Positions 32,070-41,027 of a DNA stretch of 64,000 nt are shown piece after piece. Numbering within the stretch: the first letter of the stretch is position 1; each line of letters starts with the position of its first letter. The DNA comes from Clostridia bacterium (GTDB taxonomy: Bacteria > Bacillota > Clostridia > Oscillospirales > Acutalibacteraceae). A program made the translations under genes and the position numbers. The stretch is taken from NCBI GenBank assembly GCA_017434855.1, contig JAFRUA010000028.1:1-64000 (forward strand). The letters run 5' to 3'. The notes below the pieces were generated by a model. That model was not told where the DNA came from. It saw only the letters and a program-made list of their open reading frames with translations, and ran no database searches.

Positions 32070-33593
32070 ATGAAAGAAACTCGCACGGCGGGTGTGCTGA
32101 TGCATATCACATCCCTGCCAGGCCCGTTTGGCATCGGCGTTCTGGGGCAAGAGGCCGTCGCCTTTGCAAAGCAACTGGCAGAGATGCATTTTCACTATTG
32201 GCAGGTGCTGCCGCTTTGCCCGGTGGACGACACCGGCTCCCCGTACTGCTCGCTCAGCGCCTTTGCTGGAAACATCGCCCTGATCGACCCGCGGCTGCTG
32301 GAAAGGGACGGTCTGCTCACCGCCGGCGAGGTGCACGGCTGCGAATACGACGGCAGCATTTATATCGCGTCGCACCGGTTCGCGTTCCAAACGCGCCTGG
32401 CCGCGCTGAAAAAGGCCTTTGCCCGGCTGGACGACGCGATGAAAGAGCAGCTTTCGCTCTTTGCCGCGCAAAACGACTGGGTGCGGGATTATGCGCTGTT
32501 TATGGCGCTGAAGGATCAGAACGCGCAAAAGCCCTGGTGGGAATGGCCGGCGCGGGAAGCGCGTTATGAAACCGCCAAAGTCCTTGCCGCGCAGTATCAA
32601 AACGACGTTGACTTTTACATTTTCACGCAGTACGTCTTCTTCACGCAGTACCGCACCATGAAAGAGGCCGCCAACGCGCAGGGCGTTTTTCTCATCGGCG
32701 ACATGCCCATCTATGTCAGCCGCGACAGCGTGGACGTCTGGAGCAACCCGAAGCTGTTTGAGCTGGACGCCGAAACGCTCTCCCCCGCCCGCGTGGCCGG
32801 GGTGCCGCCCGATTATTTTTCTGCCGACGGCCAGCTTTGGGGCAACCCGCTGTATGACTGGAAGACCATGAAAAAAGACGGCTATCAGTGGTGGATCAAA
32901 CGCATCGCCCACGCGATGAAGCTGTTTGACCGCGTGCGCATCGACCACTTCCGCGCCTTCGCGTCGTACTGGGCGATTCCCGGCGACAGCGAGACCGCCA
33001 AGGTCGGCGCATGGGAGACCGGGCCGGGCATGGCGCTGTTTAAGGCTGTGAAAAAAGCCCTGCCCGACGCGGACGTCATTGCAGAGGACCTCGGCGTCTT
33101 CGGCGAGGATGTGGTGCAGCTCCTCAAAGACAGCGGCTTTCCCGGCATGCGTGTGCTGCAGTTCGGCTTTGACCCCTTTGGAGACAGCACCCACCTGCCG
33201 CATAATTACCCCAAAAACTGCATCGCCTATCTCGGTACGCACGACAACAACACCCTTTTGGGCTGGCTGTGGGACGCCGCGCCCGACGAACGCGCGTTTG
33301 CCCTGCGCTATTGCTGCTTCGGCGGCCGGGAGTGGGGCGAGGGCGGCTTTCATTCCGGCTCCTGCCGCGCGATGATTGAAGCTGTCTGGCGCAGCAGTGC
33401 CGACACCGCCGTGATTGCCGTGCAGGACATGTGCGGCTTTGGCAAGGACGCGCGCATGAACATCCCCGGCACCAGTGAAGAGAACTGGACGTTCCGCATC
33501 AGTGCGGACGCGCTGTCCATGATCGACAACGCATATTTCAAGGAAATCAACGATCTCTACCGCAGATCGTATTCACCGGAAAGGACGGTTTAA
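32070..33593 (+). CDS. malQ: 4-alpha-glucanotransferase (amylomaltase)
   Basis: A 507-residue GH77 enzyme that transfers maltosyl units between alpha-1,4-glucans and releases glucose, used in glycogen or maltodextrin turnover. Recognisable are SLPGPFGIG, the loop GSPYCSLSAFAGN, GDMPIYVSRDSVDVW, the nucleophile Asp in VRIDHFRAF, the acid Glu in AEDLGVF and GTHDNNT. Length is normal. GGAGAG precedes ATG 32070. The next gene starts one base after the stop, so they are co-transcribed. A GH13 glucosidase at 21.5 kb could act in the same pathway. Confidence 0.95.
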   Translation: MKETRTAGVLMHITSLPGPFGIGVLGQEAVAFAKQLAEMHFHYWQVLPLCPVDDTGSPYCSLSAFAGNIALIDPRLLERDGLLTAGEVHGCEYDGSIYIASHRFAFQTRLAALKKAFARLDDAMKEQLSLFAAQNDWVRDYALFMALKDQNAQKPWWEWPAREARYETAKVLAAQYQNDVDFYIFTQYVFFTQYRTMKEAANAQGVFLIGDMPIYVSRDSVDVWSNPKLFELDAETLSPARVAGVPPDYFSADGQLWGNPLYDWKTMKKDGYQWWIKRIAHAMKLFDRVRIDHFRAFASYWAIPGDSETAKVGAWETGPGMALFKAVKKALPDADVIAEDLGVFGEDVVQLLKDSGFPGMRVLQFGFDPFGDSTHLPHNYPKNCIAYLGTHDNNTLLGWLWDAAPDERAFALRYCCFGGREWGEGGFHSGSCRAMIEAVWRSSADTAVIAVQDMCGFGKDARMNIPGTSEENWTFRISADALSMIDNAYFKEINDLYRRSYSPERTV

Positions 33594-33594
33594 C

Positions 33595-35865
33595 ATGATC
33601 GATATCATTCAACACGGCGTGACCCTGGTCAACGGCGAAACGCTGCTCAGCGGCAGCGAACGCGAACAGGCGCAGCAGCTTGCTGCCATGGGGCTTTCTT
33701 CAGACGGCAAAGACGGCGCGATCGCCCGGCAAATTCTTGCGGCGCACAATCAGTCCGGCAATGCCGACAAGCTGCAGATCCGATTCGATTCCCTGATCTC
33801 ACACGACATCACCTATGTCGGCATCATCCAGACCGCGCGCGCCAGCGGCCTGAAACAGTTTCCGATCCCCTATGCGCTGACCAACTGCCACAACAGCCTG
33901 TGCGCCGTGGGCGGCACGATCAACGAGGATGACCACGTCTTTGGCCTGTCCGCCGCGAAAAAATACGGCGGCATCTATGTGCCGGCCAACATGGCGGTCA
34001 TCCACCAGTACGCCCGCGAAATGATGACCAGGTGCGGCAACATGCTGCTGGGGTCCGACAGCCACACCCGCTATGGCGCGCTGGGCACCATGGGCGTGGG
34101 CGAGGGCGGCCCGGAGCTGGTCAAGCAACTGCTCAAAAACACCTGGGACATCCCCGCCCCGCAGGTCGTCTGCGTCTATCTGGAAGGGACGCCGAAGCGC
34201 GGCGTCGGCCCGCACGACGTGGCGATCGCCCTGTGCGGCGCGGTATTCAAAGAGGGTCTGGTCACCAACAAGGTGCTGGAATTTGTCGGCCCGGGCGTCA
34301 AAAATCTCAGTGTGGATTTCCGCATCGGCGTCGACGTCATGACGACCGAAACGGCGTGTCTGTCATCCATCTGGGTCACGGACGACAAGGTCAAAGACTT
34401 CTATACCGTCCACGGCCGGCCGCAGGATTACAAGGCGCTCGCCCCGGCGCAGGTCGCGCAGTACGACATGGCGATCAAAATCGACCTGTCAAAGATTGAA
34501 AGCATGATCGCCCTGCCCTTCCATCCGTCCAACGCCTTCACCATCCACGAGCTGCAATCGAACCCCGCGCTGCTCAAGGACGTGGAGGACGCGGCAAAGG
34601 CGCAGTTCGGCAGCAAGGTCGATTTCCGTTTGCAGGACAAAGTCAGGGACGGCAAGATCTTCGTCGATCAGGGCGTGATCGCGGGCTGCTCCGGCGGCAT
34701 GTTTGAAAGCATCTGTGAGGCGGCGGACATCCTGCGCGGGCAGTCCACCGGCGACGGCTATTTCTCGCTGTCGGTCTATCCCTCCTCGGTGCCGATCAAC
34801 CTGGCGCTCATCAAAAACGGCGTGCAGCAGGCGCTGCTGGAGGCCGGCGCCATCTTCAAGCCCTGCTTCTGCGGCCCGTGCTTTGGCGCGGGCGACGTGC
34901 CGGCCAACAACGGCCTGTCCATCCGCCACACCACGCGCAACTTCCCGAACCGCGAGGGCAGCAAGCCCGGCGACGGTCAGCTTTCTTCCGTGGCGCTGGT
35001 GGACGCGCGCTCCATCGCCGCGACCGCGCTCTGCGGCGGCGTGCTCACCGCCGCGACCGACGTGGATTACACCGCGAACAGCTATCCCTACGCCTTTGAA
35101 AAGAGCGTCTATGACAAGCGCTGCTATCAGGGCTTCGGCAAGGCGGACGAAAGCGCCGCGCTGCGCTTCGGTCCCAACATCACCGACTGGCCGAAGATGT
35201 ATCCGCTGGAAGACAACCTGCTTTTGAAGCTCGCCGCCGTGCTGCACGACGACGTGACCACAACCGACGAGCTGATCCCCTCCGGCGAAACGTCCAGCCA
35301 CCGTTCCAACCCGCTGCGCCTGTCGGAGTTTGCGCTTTCGCGCCGTGAACCGCAGTATGTTCCGCGCGCCAAGGCGGTCGCCGCCGAAGAGGCCAAGCGC
35401 CGCGCCGGCGGGTCCGACGAAGTGATCGAGGTGCTCGGCAAGGTCTGCGAAGACGCTGCTGAAACCGCAAAGCACACCCAATTCGGCTCCTGTGTCTTTG
35501 CCAATCGCCCGGGCGACGGCTCCGCACGCGAACAGGCGGCGTCCTGCCAAAAGGTGCTGGGCGGCTTTGCCAACATCTGCCACGCCTTCGCCACCAAGCG
35601 GTACCGCTCGAACTGCATCAACTGGGGCATCCTGCCCTTTACCATTGACGACGGCGTCAGCTTTGACTATGACAACGGTGATTATGTCTTTGTGCCGGGC
35701 ATCCGGGCGGCGATCGCGAACGGCGTTGAAACCATCCCGGCCAAGGTCATCACAAAGGACGGCGTCAGCGACCTGACCCTGTATGTCAAAGGGCTGACCG
35801 CAGACGAAAAGACGATCATTCTGGAAGGCTGCCTGATGAACTATTACAAGGCGCAGATGAAATAA
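33595..35865 (+). CDS. Aconitase-superfamily hydratase, YbhJ-like
   Basis: A 756-residue 4Fe-4S hydro-lyase. The cluster Cys residues appear in IAGCSGGMFES and KPCFCGPCFGAG, and the substrate-binding region in LLGSDSHTRYGALGTMGVGE. The C-terminal swivel domain (about residue 600 on) is attached. It is closest in plan to E. coli YbhJ, a putative hydratase of unknown substrate, not to the housekeeping aconitase: the usual GSCTNS is replaced by AGCSGG. It is in one transcript with malQ (one-base gap) and the GDPD-like gene (nine-base gap). The substrate is unknown. Confidence 0.85.
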   Translation: MIDIIQHGVTLVNGETLLSGSEREQAQQLAAMGLSSDGKDGAIARQILAAHNQSGNADKLQIRFDSLISHDITYVGIIQTARASGLKQFPIPYALTNCHNSLCAVGGTINEDDHVFGLSAAKKYGGIYVPANMAVIHQYAREMMTRCGNMLLGSDSHTRYGALGTMGVGEGGPELVKQLLKNTWDIPAPQVVCVYLEGTPKRGVGPHDVAIALCGAVFKEGLVTNKVLEFVGPGVKNLSVDFRIGVDVMTTETACLSSIWVTDDKVKDFYTVHGRPQDYKALAPAQVAQYDMAIKIDLSKIESMIALPFHPSNAFTIHELQSNPALLKDVEDAAKAQFGSKVDFRLQDKVRDGKIFVDQGVIAGCSGGMFESICEAADILRGQSTGDGYFSLSVYPSSVPINLALIKNGVQQALLEAGAIFKPCFCGPCFGAGDVPANNGLSIRHTTRNFPNREGSKPGDGQLSSVALVDARSIAATALCGGVLTAATDVDYTANSYPYAFEKSVYDKRCYQGFGKADESAALRFGPNITDWPKMYPLEDNLLLKLAAVLHDDVTTTDELIPSGETSSHRSNPLRLSEFALSRREPQYVPRAKAVAAEEAKRRAGGSDEVIEVLGKVCEDAAETAKHTQFGSCVFANRPGDGSAREQAASCQKVLGGFANICHAFATKRYRSNCINWGILPFTIDDGVSFDYDNGDYVFVPGIRAAIANGVETIPAKVITKDGVSDLTLYVKGLTADEKTIILEGCLMNYYKAQMK

Positions 35866-35874
35866 GGAGGCGCT

Positions 35875-36555
35875 ATGGAACAAAAAGCACTTCTTTGCGG
35901 AGCTTTGCCGCAGGGCTTCACCGTGACGGCGCACAGCGGCTGCATGGGGACCGAGGACAACTCTTTGGAATCGATCGCCGTGGGCTTTGAAAACGCGGAC
36001 ATTGCAGAGGTGGACGTCGTCTTTGCCGCCGACGGCACGCCTGTGCTTTTCCACGGTCTCACCCCGCCCGCAGACGCCGTGCCGCTTGCAAAGGCGTTTG
36101 AGCTGCTGGCAAAGAACCCGGGCAAACGGATGAATCTGGACCTGAAGCGCTTTCAGCACACCGCAGAGGTCCAGGCCCTCGCCGAACAGTACGGCGTACT
36201 GGATCGGGTCTTTTTCACCGGCGTGCGGCAAAACAAGGTCCGCGTCGTCCACAAAGGTGCGCCGGGGATCCCGTACTATCTCAACTGCAACATTGTGCCG
36301 CTTTTGAAAAACAGCAGGCGCTATGCCGCGCACCTGGTGCGAAAGGTGCGTTCCTGCGGCGCCGTGGGGCTCAACTGCGACTTCATCAACACCACGCCGA
36401 CAATCGTCACCGCCATGCGGCGCGCGGGATTTCTGGTTTCTCTTTGGACCGTCAAAACCGAAGCGCAGGCAGAAACGGTGCTGCGCCTTGCGCCGGACAA
36501 CCTGACCACCCGCATCCCGGACGTGGTCCACAACGTAATCGAACAACTGAACTGA
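35875..36555 (+). CDS. Divergent glycerophosphodiester phosphodiesterase-like protein
   Basis: A 226-residue TIM-barrel protein with the GDPD plan: AHSG (family AHRG), EDNSLES (PENT), EVDVVFAADGTPVLFH (ExDV...DG...VxHD) and MNLDLKRF. Compared with active enzymes, the Arg of HR is Ser, and the Asp after the second His is Gly (HG for HD). Both changes touch the general acid-base and metal site, so activity may be altered. No signal peptide. An AAGGAGG site lies in the end of the hydratase gene. Last gene of the malQ operon. Confidence 0.75.
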   Translation: MEQKALLCGALPQGFTVTAHSGCMGTEDNSLESIAVGFENADIAEVDVVFAADGTPVLFHGLTPPADAVPLAKAFELLAKNPGKRMNLDLKRFQHTAEVQALAEQYGVLDRVFFTGVRQNKVRVVHKGAPGIPYYLNCNIVPLLKNSRRYAAHLVRKVRSCGAVGLNCDFINTTPTIVTAMRRAGFLVSLWTVKTEAQAETVLRLAPDNLTTRIPDVVHNVIEQLN

Positions 36556-36560
36556 ACACC

Positions 36561-36584
36561 GAGCCGCCGATCTCCCGGCGGCTC
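36561..36584 (+). terminator. Hairpin at the end of the malQ operon
   Basis: GAGCCGCC (36561-36568) pairs with GGCGGCTC (36577-36584). No T run follows, so termination is uncertain. Confidence 0.4.
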
Positions 36585-36591
36585 ATCTGAT

Positions 36592-36616
36592 ATCCAGCAT
36601 CTAAAATCCAACATCT
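36592..36616 (+). repeat. Direct repeat upstream of the sigma-factor gene
   Basis: ATCCAGCATCT (36592-36602) and ATCCAACATCT (36606-36616) start 14 bases apart and differ at one base. No standard promoter was found for the sigma gene; this may be part of its control region. Confidence 0.4.
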
Positions 36617-36674
36617 GAACTGTGAGCTTTTCGCTTTGCGGCACGTTCAAAGGATGAACAAGGGAGGCGATGCC

Positions 36675-37217
36675 ATGGACAACGGAAAAGACTGCTACCT
36701 GCGCTTTCTGGCCGGGGATGAAGACGGCCTTGTCGGGCTGCTGCGGCTGTATCGCAGCGGACTGATCCTGTATGTCAACACCTTCACCCAAAATATCTTT
36801 GACGCGGAGGACGTCGTGCAGGACGTCTTTGTGAAGCTGTGCCTGAAAAAGCCGCGCTATCGCGACAGCGCCAGCTTCAAGACCTGGCTGTATACCATCG
36901 CACGCAACAAGGCCCTTGATTTTTTGCGCAAAAAGAACGCGCACGATGCGCCCGAGGTGATCGACGACGCCGACCTTGCGGATGAAGAAGCCGCTGTGGA
37001 AGAAAGTTATCTGCAGCAGGAGAAGCAGCAATTGGTCCGTGAAGCCATGCGCGCGCTGAAACCGGAATACGCGCAGGTGCTGTTTTTGACCTACTTTGAA
37101 GACCTGAGCAACCAACAGACCGCAAAGATCATGAAGCGCAGCGTTCACAGTGTGGAGACGCTGAACTACCGCGCCCGCAAGGCGCTGAAGCTGCTTTTGG
37201 AACAGGAGGATGTATGA
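36675..37217 (+). CDS. ECF-type RNA polymerase sigma factor
   Basis: A 180-residue sigma-70 family factor with only regions 2 and 4. Region 2 has DAEDVVQDVFVKLCL and SFKTWLYTIARNKALDFLRK; region 4 has LKPEYAQVLFLTYFEDLSN and a helix-turn-helix ending in VETLNYRARKALK. ATG 36675 follows GGAGG. Its stop codon overlaps the next gene, a single-pass membrane protein, as is common for ECF sigma/anti-sigma pairs. The signal and target genes are unknown. Confidence 0.92.
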   Translation: MDNGKDCYLRFLAGDEDGLVGLLRLYRSGLILYVNTFTQNIFDAEDVVQDVFVKLCLKKPRYRDSASFKTWLYTIARNKALDFLRKKNAHDAPEVIDDADLADEEAAVEESYLQQEKQQLVREAMRALKPEYAQVLFLTYFEDLSNQQTAKIMKRSVHSVETLNYRARKALKLLLEQEDV

Positions 37218-38290
37218 TGAAGCCGTATGAACAGGACGCAAGAGAAATCCTTGAAAAAACCGCCGCGCTGAAACAGCAGCGCACAAAACGCAGCCGCGCC
37301 GTATGCGCATCCGCCGGTGCGTTTGCGGTGTTGCTCGGCGCCGCGCTTTTGGTCCGGCAGGTCAAAAGCGAACCCGGTTTTGCACCCGGCATGGGCAGCA
37401 CAGGAAGCACGACCAAAAGCGCAACCGCAGGCGGCGAAACGCCGGAGCTGTATAACGAACCGTCCGATCCGTCTGCGCTGTGCCCCGGCCCGCTCCTTCC
37501 GGGCGAAAGCGGCAGCACGGCGCCATCCGACCCCGGCGTGGTCCAGCCGTTCGGGACCACAAACCAATCCGGCGGCACCGACGCGCCGACGGCCATCGCG
37601 CCGCCCGGGGAAAGCGAAAGCACAAGAGCGCCGACAGACTGGGCGCCGCCCGACGTCAGCGGCACGGACGTCGCAACCACACAGGGCGTCACGCAAAGCC
37701 CCTCTCAGCCGCGGGATGAAAGCGGGTCCCTCGGCGACACACAGGACGACCTGCCCATCACGATCGAACGCCTGCAGACCGAGCTCGGCGTTGGCCGGCG
37801 CAACGAAACGCTGGACGCGGCCGCCGCGGACCGGTATATTGCGGACAACAAAGCACAGATTTTGTACAGTCTTTCGATGAACGGTGTGCCGACGGACGGC
37901 AACGTCACCATCAGCAAAACCGGCTATACCCACCTGAACCTGTCCGGCGGCGGAACGTGGAAAGAGCTGGCCACCGACTTCCGCGATTACCTGATCTATA
38001 ACGACGACCGGCTCATTGCCATCCTGATGCTGTGGATCGAAAACGGCACAGTGCACGCCTCCCCCGCCTTCGGCGCGCCGTGGTTCGACGATTACAATGC
38101 CTTTTTGCTTTCGCACAAGGGCGAGGCGCTGGCGTTCGTGTACGTCGGCATGGTCGAGGCCGTGGTGACGCCGCGGGGCGAGGTGCTGAATCCCATGGGG
38201 TTGGACCTGTCCGAACGGTTTCCTGACAGCGCAACGGGCAATTACTATGACTACCTCGCGTACCCCGAAAACACCTATGTCGTACCGTAA
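37217..38290 (+). CDS. Single-pass membrane protein, putative anti-sigma or sensor
   Basis: A 357-residue protein: a short basic cytoplasmic part (about 27 residues), one membrane segment (AVCASAGAFAVLLGAALLV), a Ser/Thr/Pro/Gly-rich outer stalk of about 140 residues, and a C-terminal outer domain (from about 178) with no recognised family. Position and overlap with the sigma gene suggest regulation of it, but the cytoplasmic part is short and lacks the HxxxCxxC zinc motif of classical anti-sigmas. AGGAGG (37204-37209) suits ATG 37217 better than ATG 37214. The lipoprotein gene follows 12 bases on. Confidence 0.75.
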   Translation: MKPYEQDAREILEKTAALKQQRTKRSRAVCASAGAFAVLLGAALLVRQVKSEPGFAPGMGSTGSTTKSATAGGETPELYNEPSDPSALCPGPLLPGESGSTAPSDPGVVQPFGTTNQSGGTDAPTAIAPPGESESTRAPTDWAPPDVSGTDVATTQGVTQSPSQPRDESGSLGDTQDDLPITIERLQTELGVGRRNETLDAAAADRYIADNKAQILYSLSMNGVPTDGNVTISKTGYTHLNLSGGGTWKELATDFRDYLIYNDDRLIAILMLWIENGTVHASPAFGAPWFDDYNAFLLSHKGEALAFVYVGMVEAVVTPRGEVLNPMGLDLSERFPDSATGNYYDYLAYPENTYVVP

Positions 38291-38302
38291 GGGGGGTTCC
38301 GC

Positions 38303-39217
38303 ATGAAACGTGTTCTGATTCTGTTCGTCGTACTGCTGCTGTTGACCGGATGCAAAAAGAGCGGCACTCAGCCGGCTGCCGGGGGCCCCACCGTCCCGGA
38401 AGCGGGAATCAGCGAAACCAACGAAGCCATCACACCGTCCGCGCAAAAAGCGTCTGCGGCAGATCAAGCCGCAAAAAGCACAGACGATCTTCCGATGGAG
38501 TATTATTTCCCCGCAATGAGGGATGCAGAATACATGGAGGACGTGTTGCTGTCAAGCGCGTATATTCATATGACGTGGCACCCGCAGTTTCAGGGAGCGT
38601 TCGTCAGCGATTTTGAAAAGGAGGTCCTTGCGCCGGACACGGAGGACGAATGGGGGCTGTATCGCGTCACGCTGCACACCGACCGCGGCGATTACACCGT
38701 GGTGTTCAATGGACACTCGCAATTTATCAGCGACAGCATCACTCCAAACGCATCCGATCAAGGCTTCACACAGGTGCAGTCAACCGAACTGTCTGCGGAA
38801 AAAGGCGCATCACAGGCAGCCGGATCTGAGGAACCGACAAGCGATCCCGTCCAAACGCCGCCGGCCGGGCCTCGGACCTCATCCACCCGCCCGACCGCAG
38901 AACACAGTGAACCACGCACGTCCGCACCGGCCGAACCGACCACTGCTGCAAGCGCGGACGACAAGCCCATGGAATACTATTTCCCGGCGCTGATGGAACG
39001 TGAAAACATGGGGAGCGCACTGCTGTACCGCGCGTGCTATTTTATGACGCAGTACCCGCAGTTTCAGGGCGCATTCGTCAGCGATTTTGAGGTGGAGGAT
39101 TCCGGTCAAAGCGAAGACGGCTGGGCGCAGTTCCGCGTCACGCTGCACACTGACCGGGGCGACTATTCGGTGGTCGAAACCGAAAACGGCCGCTTCGTCA
39201 GCGACAGCGCACAATAA
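38303..39217 (+). CDS. Lipoprotein with two copies of an 85-residue domain
   Basis: A 304-residue protein with a lipoprotein signal (lipobox LLTGC, Cys17). Two homologous domains lie at about residues 61-145 and 219-302, each beginning PMEYYFPA and sharing PQFQGAFVSDFE and RVTLHTDRGDY. They are separated by a Thr/Pro/Ser-rich linker. I do not recognise the domain. A GGGGGG-type ribosome site precedes the ATG. It is the third gene of the sigma-factor unit and probably works outside the membrane with the preceding protein. Confidence 0.8.
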   Translation: MKRVLILFVVLLLLTGCKKSGTQPAAGGPTVPEAGISETNEAITPSAQKASAADQAAKSTDDLPMEYYFPAMRDAEYMEDVLLSSAYIHMTWHPQFQGAFVSDFEKEVLAPDTEDEWGLYRVTLHTDRGDYTVVFNGHSQFISDSITPNASDQGFTQVQSTELSAEKGASQAAGSEEPTSDPVQTPPAGPRTSSTRPTAEHSEPRTSAPAEPTTAASADDKPMEYYFPALMERENMGSALLYRACYFMTQYPQFQGAFVSDFEVEDSGQSEDGWAQFRVTLHTDRGDYSVVETENGRFVSDSAQ

Positions 39218-39224
39218 CAATATC

Positions 39225-39256
39225 GACCGCACGGCTCCACAATGAACCGTGCGGTC
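39225..39256. terminator. Perfect hairpin between the sigma unit and fhs
   Basis: GACCGCACGG (39225-39234) pairs with CCGTGCGGTC (39247-39256). No clear T run on either strand; it separates convergent genes. Confidence 0.5.
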
Positions 39257-39329
39257 AAATCATTATATGCTTTTAATTCTCACAGAATGGGTGCCGATAA
39301 AACCGGATGTCGTTTGGAGGTACCCATCA

Positions 39330-41006
39330 TTAGAACAGACCGCTGATCACGCCGTCCTCGTCCACGTCGATGCGCTCCGCCGCCGGGGATTTCGGCAGCC
39401 CGGGCATCGTCATGATGTCGCCCGTCAGCACGACCACAAACCCTGCGCCGGCCGAGACCTTGACGTTTTTGATCGTCACGGTGAAATCTTCGGGCGCGCC
39501 CAGCTTGGTCGGGTCGTCGGTAAAGCTGTATTGCGTCTTGGCGATGCAGACGGGCAGTTTGTCAAAGCCGAGCTTCGTGAGCGTGTCGATCTGCTTTTGC
39601 GCGGCGGGCAAAATGCTGATGCCGCTGCCGCCATAGACCTTTTGCACCACGGCGTTGATCTTGTCTTCGATCGTTCCATCCAACTCGTAAGAGAAGGTGA
39701 AATGCCCGGTCTCTTCTTCGCACAGGCGCACGACTTCATTTGCAAGTTCGACACCGCCTTCGCCGCCGTCTGCCCAGACGGTGGACAGCACGGTGTTCAC
39801 GCCAAGGGCGCGGCATTTTTCGATGATGAAGTCGATTTCCGCGTCCGTATCGGTCGGGAAGCGGTTCACCGCCACCACGCACGGCAGACCGTAGACGTTC
39901 TTGATATTGGACACATGGCGCAGCAGGTTCGGGATGCCGCGTTCCAGCGCCGCCAGGTCCTCGGTCGCAAGCTGCTTTTTATCCAGCCCGCCATGCATTT
40001 TCAGCGCACGGACCGTTGCCACGATGACGACCGCGTCCGGCGTCAGGCCGGCCATGCGGCACTTGATGTCAAGGAATTTTTCCGCGCCGAGGTCCGCGCC
40101 GAAGCCGGCCTCCGTCACCGCGTAATCGCCGAGCTTCATCGCAAGGCGCGTCGCCATCACAGAGTTGCAGCCGTGGGCGATGTTGGCAAACGGGCCGCCG
40201 TGCACAAACGCGGGAGTGCCTTCCAATGTCTGCACCAGATTGGGCTTCATCGCGTCCTTGAGCAGCGCCGTCATGGCGCCCACCGCCTTCAGGTCGCCGG
40301 CGGTCACCGGCTTGTCGTCGTAGGTGTAGCCGACGATGACGCGCGACAGGCGGGCTTTCAGGTCGGTGATGGAGCTGGCAAGGCAGAACACCGCCATGAT
40401 CTCGGACGCCACGGTGATGTCAAAGCCGTCTTCACGCGGCACGCCGTTGACCTTGCCGCCCAGGCCGTCCACCACAAAGCGAAGCTGGCGGTCGTTCATG
40501 TCCACACAGCGCTTCCAGGTGATCTTGCGCGGGTCGATGCCCAGCGCGTTGCCCTGCTGGATGTGGTTGTCCAGCATCGCGGCCAGCAGGTTGTTTGCCG
40601 CGCCGATGGCGTGGAAGTCGCCGGTGAAATGCAGGTTGATGTCTTCCATCGGAACCACCTGGGCATATCCGCCGCCGGCGGCGCCGCCCTTGATGCCGAA
40701 CACCGGGCCAAGCGACGGTTCGCGCAGCGCGACCATCACGTTTTTGCCGATTTTTTTCAGTCCGTCGGCCAGGCCGATGGTGGTGGTCGTTTTGCCCTCG
40801 CCGGCCGGCGTCGGCGTGATGGCGGTCACAAGGATCAGTTTCCCGTCGCCCCGGTCGGCGGCCTTCAACAGCGCCGGATCCACCTTGGCCTTGTATTTGC
40901 CGTACTGTTCCAGATACGCTTCGTCGATGTTTGCCGCGGCAGCGATCTCGGTGATCGGCCGCATTTTGCACTGCTGTGCAATTTCAATGTCGCTCAGATA
41001 TGCCAT
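39330..41006 (-). CDS. fhs: Formate-tetrahydrofolate ligase
   Basis: A 558-residue enzyme that makes 10-formyl-THF from formate, THF and ATP. It shows the P-loop [38 protein letters not shown] and [13 protein letters not shown]. Length is normal. AAAGGGGGAA precedes the ATG. It is the last gene of the purine operon, 21 bases after purL. Its product feeds the two formyl-transfer steps in the same operon, so its presence here, with a formate transporter, suggests formate is the one-carbon source for purines. Confidence 0.97.
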   Translation of the reverse strand: MAYLSDIEIAQQCKMRPITEIAAAANIDEAYLEQYGKYKAKVDPALLKAADRGDGKLILVTAITPTPAGEGKTTTTIGLADGLKKIGKNVMVALREPSLGPVFGIKGGAAGGGYAQVVPMEDINLHFTGDFHAIGAANNLLAAMLDNHIQQGNALGIDPRKITWKRCVDMNDRQLRFVVDGLGGKVNGVPREDGFDITVASEIMAVFCLASSITDLKARLSRVIVGYTYDDKPVTAGDLKAVGAMTALLKDAMKPNLVQTLEGTPAFVHGGPFANIAHGCNSVMATRLAMKLGDYAVTEAGFGADLGAEKFLDIKCRMAGLTPDAVVIVATVRALKMHGGLDKKQLATEDLAALERGIPNLLRHVSNIKNVYGLPCVVAVNRFPTDTDAEIDFIIEKCRALGVNTVLSTVWADGGEGGVELANEVVRLCEEETGHFTFSYELDGTIEDKINAVVQKVYGGSGISILPAAQKQIDTLTKLGFDKLPVCIAKTQYSFTDDPTKLGAPEDFTVTIKNVKVSAGAGFVVVLTGDIMTMPGLPKSPAAERIDVDEDGVISGLF

Positions 41007-41027
41007 GATAGTATTCCCCCTTTGGAA

